From positions 1-64,000 of the forward strand of contig CAKSLU010000008.1 of the NCBI GenBank assembly GCA_934474225.1: a stretch of DNA of 64,000 nucleotides. The letters run 5' to 3'. The stretch comes from an uncultured Eubacteriales bacterium (GTDB lineage Bacteria; Bacillota; Clostridia; Oscillospirales; CAG-272). Shown piece after piece: positions 59,441 to 64,000 of this stretch. The translations under genes were made by a program, and so were the position numbers. The notes under the pieces are model-generated. The model ran no database searches. It was not told the DNA's origin and worked only from the letters and a program-made list of their open reading frames with translations. Positions within the stretch are counted from its first letter, which is position 1, and every line of letters starts with the position of its first letter.

Positions 59441-60160
59441 ATGGAACGCATCATGACCTATGAGACCCTCCGCTGGTACGCCTATGTCAACGACAAAATC
59501 TGCAGGATGCCGATTCGCGGCGTGGTCGTCGCGTTCTTCGGCTTCGGCAACCAGTCGCGCTTTACGGAGGACACGGTCGAGGGCGAGTTCTACGGGGAGC
59601 GCGGGATTCTCTATGTCTACCCCTACAACAACCCGTGGAACCGCATGAACCGCCAGGCGGTGGACTACACCGATGAGGTGCTGGACGTGCTGTTTGCGCA
59701 CTACAATCTGCCCGCCAGCACGCCTGTCGTCGCCTCGGGCGGCAGCATGGGCGGGCAGGGCGCGCTTACCTATATGGTGTATGCAAAGCGCACGCCGGTC
59801 GCCTGCGTTGCAAACTGCCCGGTCTGCGACATGGTCGGGCACTGGAACGCGCGCGAGGATTTGCCCCGCTCGTTTTACAGCGCCGCCTATGGCTACCCCG
59901 GCAGCTTTGAGGAGGCGCTGCAGTCCCTGTCGCCGCTGCACCTCGCGGACAAAATGCCGGACGCGGACTATCACATCTTCCATTGCACCGAAGACCGCGT
60001 CGTGCCGAAGGCGCTGCATGCGGACAAGCTCGTCCCCGCGCTCCGCGCGGCGGGGCGGCGCGTCACCTACGACGTCGTCGAGGGGCGCGGGCATTGCAGC
60101 CTGACCCTCGCCGCCAAGCGAAAATATGCGGAGTATATTCTCCATGCCATCCTCGGCTGA
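59441..60160 (+). CDS. Alpha/beta-hydrolase, paralogue of the gene before valS
   Basis: A 239-residue serine-hydrolase-fold protein. The nucleophile elbow is VASGGSMGGQGALTYMV, the acid region is FHCTEDRVVPKALHAD, and the His is in VEGRGHCSLTLAAKRK. YVYPYNNPWNRMNRQAVDYT matches the paralogue upstream of valS. A start at ATG 59441 or 59453 is possible; no good ribosome site exists, so translation may be coupled to valS (4-nt gap). As a result its expression may follow the valS T-box. Confidence 0.8.
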   Translation: MERIMTYETLRWYAYVNDKICRMPIRGVVVAFFGFGNQSRFTEDTVEGEFYGERGILYVYPYNNPWNRMNRQAVDYTDEVLDVLFAHYNLPASTPVVASGGSMGGQGALTYMVYAKRTPVACVANCPVCDMVGHWNAREDLPRSFYSAAYGYPGSFEEALQSLSPLHLADKMPDADYHIFHCTEDRVVPKALHADKLVPALRAAGRRVTYDVVEGRGHCSLTLAAKRKYAEYILHAILG

Positions 60161-60162
60161 AC

Positions 60163-60487
60163 CCCTGTGGCGCACTTCGATGAAGTGCGCCACAGTTCGT
60201 TTCGCCCCCCGGCGAAACGAATATCGCGGGGAAGAAGTTTGCCCTATCGTTTGCCGCCAAGGCAAATATCGCACCGCGCCGCGCGCGGCATATCGCCGCC
60301 GGTTTCCCTTGCACAGGGAAGCCGAAAGCACGCACAAACCTGTAAGGGGCGACCATCGGTCGCCCGCCTGTACAAAGCAAAAACGGGCGACCAATGGTCG
60401 CCCCTACGGAATGATGAGAACTGTGTGCGCCGTAGGGCGGGGGCTCGCTCCCGCCGTCTCCAAGCCTTCCCCCTTGGGGGAAGCCTA
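60163..60487. repeat. Repeat array 5
   Basis: It contains GTGGCGCACTTC/GAAGTGCGCCAC (60170-60196), GTTTCGCC/GGCGAAAC, a short A-like remnant (60302-60322), family C (60342-60407) and family D (60431-60456), then a GGCTTCCCCC-type fragment. Non-coding and built of the same families as arrays 1 and 4. Confidence 0.72.
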
Positions 60488-60523
60488 AGATACGCCCGCC
60501 GCTGCATACAAACTTCCCTGCAC

Positions 60524-60551
60524 AAAAAAGCACCCTTTCGGGTGCTTTTTC
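60524..60551. terminator. Bidirectional terminator between array 5 and the M23 gene
   Basis: AAAAAGCACCC-TTTC-GGGTGCTTTTT, symmetric. It serves the leftward gene ending at 60582. Confidence 0.9.
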
Positions 60552-60581
60552 TTTATTCTCTTTTTTTGCCGTGCGGTCACA

Positions 60582-62213
60582 TCATTTGAATGCAATCGGG
60601 TTCTCCCACAGATCATACGGGCAAACCGGCACGCCGAAGACCGTCAGCCCCACATGGAGCGAATTGCCCTTGGTAAAGCCGGTGGAACCGCTCTCTGCAA
60701 TGACATCGCCTGCCGCGACCATGTCGCCGGTCTTGACCGTCGCCTTCTTCAGATTGCCGTACCAGCTGAGCAGACCGTAGCCGTGGTCCACCACGACGAA
60801 GACGCCCGGATAATCCGACGCGCCGACATAGACGACCTTGCCCGCGTTGACCGCCGTGACCTTCGAGCCGTCCTTGGCGTAGAAGTCCACGCCATCATGC
60901 CGGTAGACCTCATCGGTCTTCGAGATGCTGCGGTAGAGCCCGTAGCCGGTCATGACCGTGCCGTTGTAGCCCTCCTCGGCAATGCCCGAATTCCACACGC
61001 CGTCAAAATACTTCGTCGAAAAGTCGCCCGCCGTGATTTCGGCGACCAGCTTGTCATAGGCGGCAAGCGTCGTTGCGTTGCGCGTAGCCTGTGCCGTCGC
61101 CTTGGCAATGTCGTATGCCTGCCGCTTGTAGCCGTTCGGCTTTTCGGTGACCGTCAGCTTGACGGGGAAAGACATGCCCTCATAGGTAAAGGTGAGCGTA
61201 TAGTCCCCCGCCACCGTCTCATAGGTGGTGGGCAGGATGGCGTATGCATTCTTGCCGTCGGCATAGAACTTCGGCGTGATGGTCTTGCCGTCGTGCGTCA
61301 GCGCAGGCTCAGCGGTGAAGCTGATTTTGGACGCATCCGCGATGTTGTATGCCGAGACCGGCACAATATTGCCCTGCTGCACGCTGTCCGCGCCGAGGAA
61401 GAACTCGGTCTGCGCCTCGATGTTCAGCACAAACTTATAGGTGGCGCTGCCGCTGGACATGTGCTCCTCATTGCCCTTCCATTCGACCGACGCCTCCACG
61501 GTGAGTGCATTGTATTTTTTCACATCGACGGCGCCGCCGACAGCCGCATAATCGCCGCTGTAGAGCACATTGCCGTCCGCCGTGACCGTCACCGTAAACG
61601 AAGCGGGCGTGCGGTCGCCGAAGTCCAGCGAAAGCCCGTTTTTACTGGTATAGGAGACCGTGTCCGCCGCCGTATCGGCCAGCGTGGAGGAGAGAATATT
61701 CTTCGCCTCGGCGGTCTGGTACGCCCAGTTGTAGCTCGTCGGCAGAATCGTATTGTCCCCGTTCTTCATCGCGGGCAGATACGCCTCGGGATAGAGGCTC
61801 TGCGCATAGGGCGTCTGCAAAAATTCCGCCGCGTCCGCCTCGGAAACGAGGTAGGACTTGCCTGCGGCATCGAGGAAGTAGACCGCCGCCGTGTTCTGCG
61901 AGAAGAAATAGCGGTATTCGGTGGAGCGCTTGCCCTCGGTGAAAACGACCTTGAAATAGTCCGAGCCGGAGAGCGCCGCGGGCGGCTCGGAGAGCGGCGT
62001 GGAAGTCGTGTTGATGCGGTTTAAGAGCTTTGCAATGTCGCTGTCCGCCGCCGCCGTGTAGGACTTGCCGCTGATGTCGCTGATGGTGACCCCGGTCGCC
62101 GTCTCGGGCGTCACGGGCTTCCCGTTCGTATGAATATAACTGTACACGCCGATATAACTCGGGATGAACAGCGCAAGGATTAAGATAACCACAAGAAAAC
62201 GATTCTTTTTCAT
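60582..62213 (-). CDS. Membrane-anchored degenerate LytM/M23-domain protein
   Basis: A 543-residue exported protein. An N-terminal helix FLVVILILALFIPSYIGVY anchors it. A long beta-rich extracellular region of unknown family (about 60-410) follows. The C-terminal M23 domain has zinc ligands H and D in YRHDGVDFYAKDG and the last His in SLHVGL, but the catalytic His of the YxHL motif is Asn (SWYGNLKK) and the first His of HxH is Ser (NSLHVG). It is therefore probably not a peptidase but a regulator or wall-binding module, as known for EnvC/NlpD-type degenerate LytM proteins. Its own promoter lies upstream. Confidence 0.85.
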   Translation of the reverse strand: MKKNRFLVVILILALFIPSYIGVYSYIHTNGKPVTPETATGVTISDISGKSYTAAADSDIAKLLNRINTTSTPLSEPPAALSGSDYFKVVFTEGKRSTEYRYFFSQNTAAVYFLDAAGKSYLVSEADAAEFLQTPYAQSLYPEAYLPAMKNGDNTILPTSYNWAYQTAEAKNILSSTLADTAADTVSYTSKNGLSLDFGDRTPASFTVTVTADGNVLYSGDYAAVGGAVDVKKYNALTVEASVEWKGNEEHMSSGSATYKFVLNIEAQTEFFLGADSVQQGNIVPVSAYNIADASKISFTAEPALTHDGKTITPKFYADGKNAYAILPTTYETVAGDYTLTFTYEGMSFPVKLTVTEKPNGYKRQAYDIAKATAQATRNATTLAAYDKLVAEITAGDFSTKYFDGVWNSGIAEEGYNGTVMTGYGLYRSISKTDEVYRHDGVDFYAKDGSKVTAVNAGKVVYVGASDYPGVFVVVDHGYGLLSWYGNLKKATVKTGDMVAAGDVIAESGSTGFTKGNSLHVGLTVFGVPVCPYDLWENPIAFK

Positions 62214-62250
62214 GCGTGTGCCTCGCTTCCGTCAGATACTTTTTCACTTT

Positions 62251-62279
62251 ATTGTACCAAATCCGCGCGGGGTCGTCAA
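62251..62279 (-). promoter_or_regulatory. Promoter of the degenerate M23 gene
   Basis: Minus strand TTGACG (62279-62274), 17-nt spacer, TACAAT (62256-62251), about 38 nt before the ATG. Confidence 0.75.
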
Positions 62280-62328
62280 GTCACTTTGGAAAAATGCCGT
62301 CGAATTTCGCCGGGATGCGCGTTTTGAC

Positions 62329-62357
62329 TTGACAGAATCGCCAAAGTCGGCTATAAT
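62329..62357 (+). promoter_or_regulatory. Consensus promoter of yicC-remA-gmk
   Basis: TTGACA (62329-62334), 17-nt spacer, TATAAT (62352-62357): a perfect sigma-A match and the strongest in the window. A leader of about 88 nt with a small AGTATTCG/CGATACT stem follows. Confidence 0.92.
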
Positions 62358-62451
62358 AGATTGAATAATATTAGGATGGAATAGTATTCGTTTTCGATAC
62401 TCCCGATGGACGAAGAAAGCTGTTCCGCCCTTTGAAAAGAGAGGTTTCGCT

Positions 62452-63339
62452 TTGATTAAAAGCATGACTGCCTTTGGCCGCGCGCGGCACACGACCGAGG
62501 AAAAAGACATTACCGTCGAGCTGAAAAGCGTCAACAACCGCTATCTTGACTGCTCGGTCCGCCTGCCGCGGCGCTATGCCTTTCTCGAGGATCGCATCAA
62601 GACCTACATTCAGCAAAACGGCGTTTCGCGCGGCAAGCTGGATGTGTTTGTCGGCGTGGACACGCTCGCCGACGCGGAGACGCAGATTACCCTGGACGAG
62701 GCGTATGCGGAGAGCTACATCAAGGCGCTCTACGCCCTGCGCGACCGCTTTTCCCTGCCGGATGACATCAGCGTGATGCGCGTTGCCGCCGACCGCGCGG
62801 TCTTCACGGTGCGCCGCGCCGAGGATGACGCCGAGCGCGACTTTGCCCTGATTCGCCCCGTGCTGGACGCGGCGCTTGCCGAGTTCATCGCCGCCCGCGA
62901 GACCGAGGGCGGGAAAATCGAGCGCGACCTCCTTGCCAAGATGGACGGCATCCGCACGGTGGCGGGCGAGATTGCCGCCCTCTCCGAGGAAGAAATCGCC
63001 GCCTACCACGCAAAGTTCACCGAGAGACTGAAACAGCTGCTCGGCGACAATAATATTGTCATTGACGAAAACCGCGTGCTGACCGAGTGCGCCGTCTATG
63101 CCGACCGCGTAGCCATCGACGAGGAGCTGACGCGCCTGGAATGCCACTTCGGCGCGTTCCGCGACATCCTTGCCTCCGGCGAGCCCTGCGGGCGCAAACT
63201 GGACTTTCTGCTGCAGGAGATTAACCGCGAGACCAACACCATCGGCTCCAAGGCGCAGTGCCTGGAAATCGCCAAACGTGTCGTCCACATCAAGGCGGAA
63301 CTGGAAAAAATCCGCGAGCAGATTCAGAACATCGAATAA
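62452..63339 (+). CDS. yicC: YicC family endoribonuclease
   Basis: A 295-residue protein of the YicC/YloC family. The typical N-terminus SMTAFGRARHTTEEKDITVE with LKSVNNRYLDCSVRLPRRYA is clear, and the conserved C-terminus GRKLDFLLQEINRETNTIGS is intact. Family members are recently described as endoribonucleases. The start is TTG 62452 with AAAAGAGAGG upstream; ATG 62464 is a weaker alternative. It starts the conserved yicC-remA-gmk unit. Confidence 0.95.
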   Translation: MIKSMTAFGRARHTTEEKDITVELKSVNNRYLDCSVRLPRRYAFLEDRIKTYIQQNGVSRGKLDVFVGVDTLADAETQITLDEAYAESYIKALYALRDRFSLPDDISVMRVAADRAVFTVRRAEDDAERDFALIRPVLDAALAEFIAARETEGGKIERDLLAKMDGIRTVAGEIAALSEEEIAAYHAKFTERLKQLLGDNNIVIDENRVLTECAVYADRVAIDEELTRLECHFGAFRDILASGEPCGRKLDFLLQEINRETNTIGSKAQCLEIAKRVVHIKAELEKIREQIQNIE

Positions 63340-63380
63340 CCGGTCGCCGGTTTTGGAATGAAATAAAAGAGGAAACAGAA

Positions 63381-63653
63381 ATGAAATTCATCAATGTAGG
63401 CTTCGGCAACATGGTGGCGGCGGATCGCGTGGTCGCGCTGGTCAGCCCCGAATCCGCGCCGGTCAAGCGTCTCATCAGCGAGGCGCGCGAGGGCGGCAGG
63501 GTCATCGACGTGACCTGCGGCAGACGCACGCGCGCCGTGATTGTCACCGACAGCGACCATGTCATCCTCAGCGCAACACAGCCCGAGACCATCTCCAACC
63601 GCCTGGCGGACGACGCCGAGGATGTGGAGGACGAAGAGGAGGACGAGGCATGA
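63381..63653 (+). CDS. remA: RemA (DUF370) family DNA-binding regulator
   Basis: A 90-residue protein. MKFINVGFGNMVAADRVVAL, APVKRLISEARE and GRRTRAVIVTDSDHVILSA match RemA, which forms rings on DNA and activates matrix and osmoprotection genes in Bacillus. The last 15 residues are strongly acidic (AEDVEDEEEDEA), longer than usual. GAGGAAAC precedes ATG 63381. It overlaps gmk by 4 nt. Confidence 0.93.
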   Translation: MKFINVGFGNMVAADRVVALVSPESAPVKRLISEAREGGRVIDVTCGRRTRAVIVTDSDHVILSATQPETISNRLADDAEDVEDEEEDEA

Positions 63654-64000
63654 ACGGCAGCCTGCTCTTCATCATTTCGGGTCCCGCCGGCAGCGGCAAG
63701 GGCTCGGTGGTCGGCGAGGTGCTCCGCCGCGACGACCGTTTCATGTGCGCGGTGAGCGCCACGACCCGTCCCTGCCTTGCAGGCGAGGTCGATGGCGTGA
63801 ACTACTATTACATCAGCCGCGAGGCGTTTGAAGAAAAGATTCGCACGCACGGCGTGCTGGAATACACCGAATACTGCGGCAACTATTACGGCACGCTGAA
63901 AAGCGAGGTCGAGCGGGCAAAATCGCTCGGCAAGCACCTCATCCTCGAAATCGAGGTGGACGGCGCGACGCAGATCAAGCGGCAGTATCCCGAGGCCGTG
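63650..64000 (+). CDS. gmk: Guanylate kinase (3' end outside window)
   Basis: The first 117 codons are present. GMP to GDP kinase. The P-loop FIISGPAGSGKGSVVGEVL has Ser where many have Thr after GKG; SATTRPCLAGEVDGVNYYYI is the GMP-binding part (usual RxPRxGE changed to RPCLAGE), then EYTEYCGNYYGTLKSEV and LILEIEVDGATQIK. The start overlaps the remA stop. It runs off the right edge. Confidence 0.96.
   Translation, partial: MNGSLLFIISGPAGSGKGSVVGEVLRRDDRFMCAVSATTRPCLAGEVDGVNYYYISREAFEEKIRTHGVLEYTEYCGNYYGTLKSEVERAKSLGKHLILEIEVDGATQIKRQYPEAV

Noticed and set aside
1..64000. tRNA or rRNA genes
   Set aside because: No cloverleaf with a GGTTCRANNCC arm and no rRNA-like conserved stretch was noticed in any intergenic region.

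Overview
The window is a GC-rich (roughly 60 percent by eye) segment of a Clostridia-type Firmicutes chromosome. Gram-positive gene order, Gram-positive YidC and Jag, SLH-anchored surface proteins, a valS T-box, RemA and dense families of short palindromic repeats suggest an Oscillospirales-like gut anaerobe; this placement is inference. Much of the content is normally found near oriC: rnpA-yidD-yidC-jag-mnmE at the left edge, mnmG-rsmG-noc/parB on the opposite strand at 45.6-49.3 kb, gdpP-rplI-dnaB, tilS-hpt-ftsH and walJ-rlmH. The usual mnmE-mnmG junction is broken, with about 43 kb between the halves.

Layout. 1-4.3 kb: RNase P protein, membrane-insertion and tRNA-modification operon. 4.5-9.3 kb: small envelope proteins, an RNHCP protein, an InlB-repeat lipoprotein, xpt, and a leftward rnhA-DUF2156-DUF4830-micropeptide operon. 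9.5-18.1 kb: export and surface block (GHL10-type glycosidase and three SLH proteins), each gene with its own promoter. 18.2-26.1 kb: rightward housekeeping run gdpP-rplI-dnaB-tilS-hpt-ftsH. 26.4-28.7 kb: leftward ispE and a Na+-pumping decarboxylase beta/gamma pair. 28.8-31.2 kb: two AI-2E-type permeases. 31.2-32.0 kb: divergent TM2 protein and XRE regulator. 32.2-43.7 kb: compact phage head/packaging/lysis cassette with terminase, portal, scaffold, capsid, connectors, collagen-like fibre, M23 lysin and holin, but no integrase, replication or long-tail genes. 43.7-45.0 kb: M29 aminopeptidase. 45.6-52.1 kb: leftward noc/parB, rsmG, mnmG, rlmH, walJ, galK. 52.8-55.3 kb: U32 protein, uppP, mrnC. 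55.8-60.2 kb: T-box-controlled valS between two paralogous alpha/beta hydrolases. 60.6-62.2 kb: a degenerate LytM-domain protein. 62.4-64.0 kb: yicC-remA-gmk, with gmk cut by the window end.

Intergenic DNA carries at least five families of short palindromic elements. One roughly 60-bp element is nested inside three different host repeats. Most long open frames antisense to these genes are GC-driven shadows. No tRNA, rRNA, CRISPR array or insertion sequence was seen.

The most unusual items are the integrase-free phage cassette, the nested palindromic elements, a recurring Shine-Dalgarno / GC-hairpin / 8-nt / start-codon layout (yidC, hpt, phage portal), and the M23 protein that keeps its zinc ligands but has lost both catalytic histidines.
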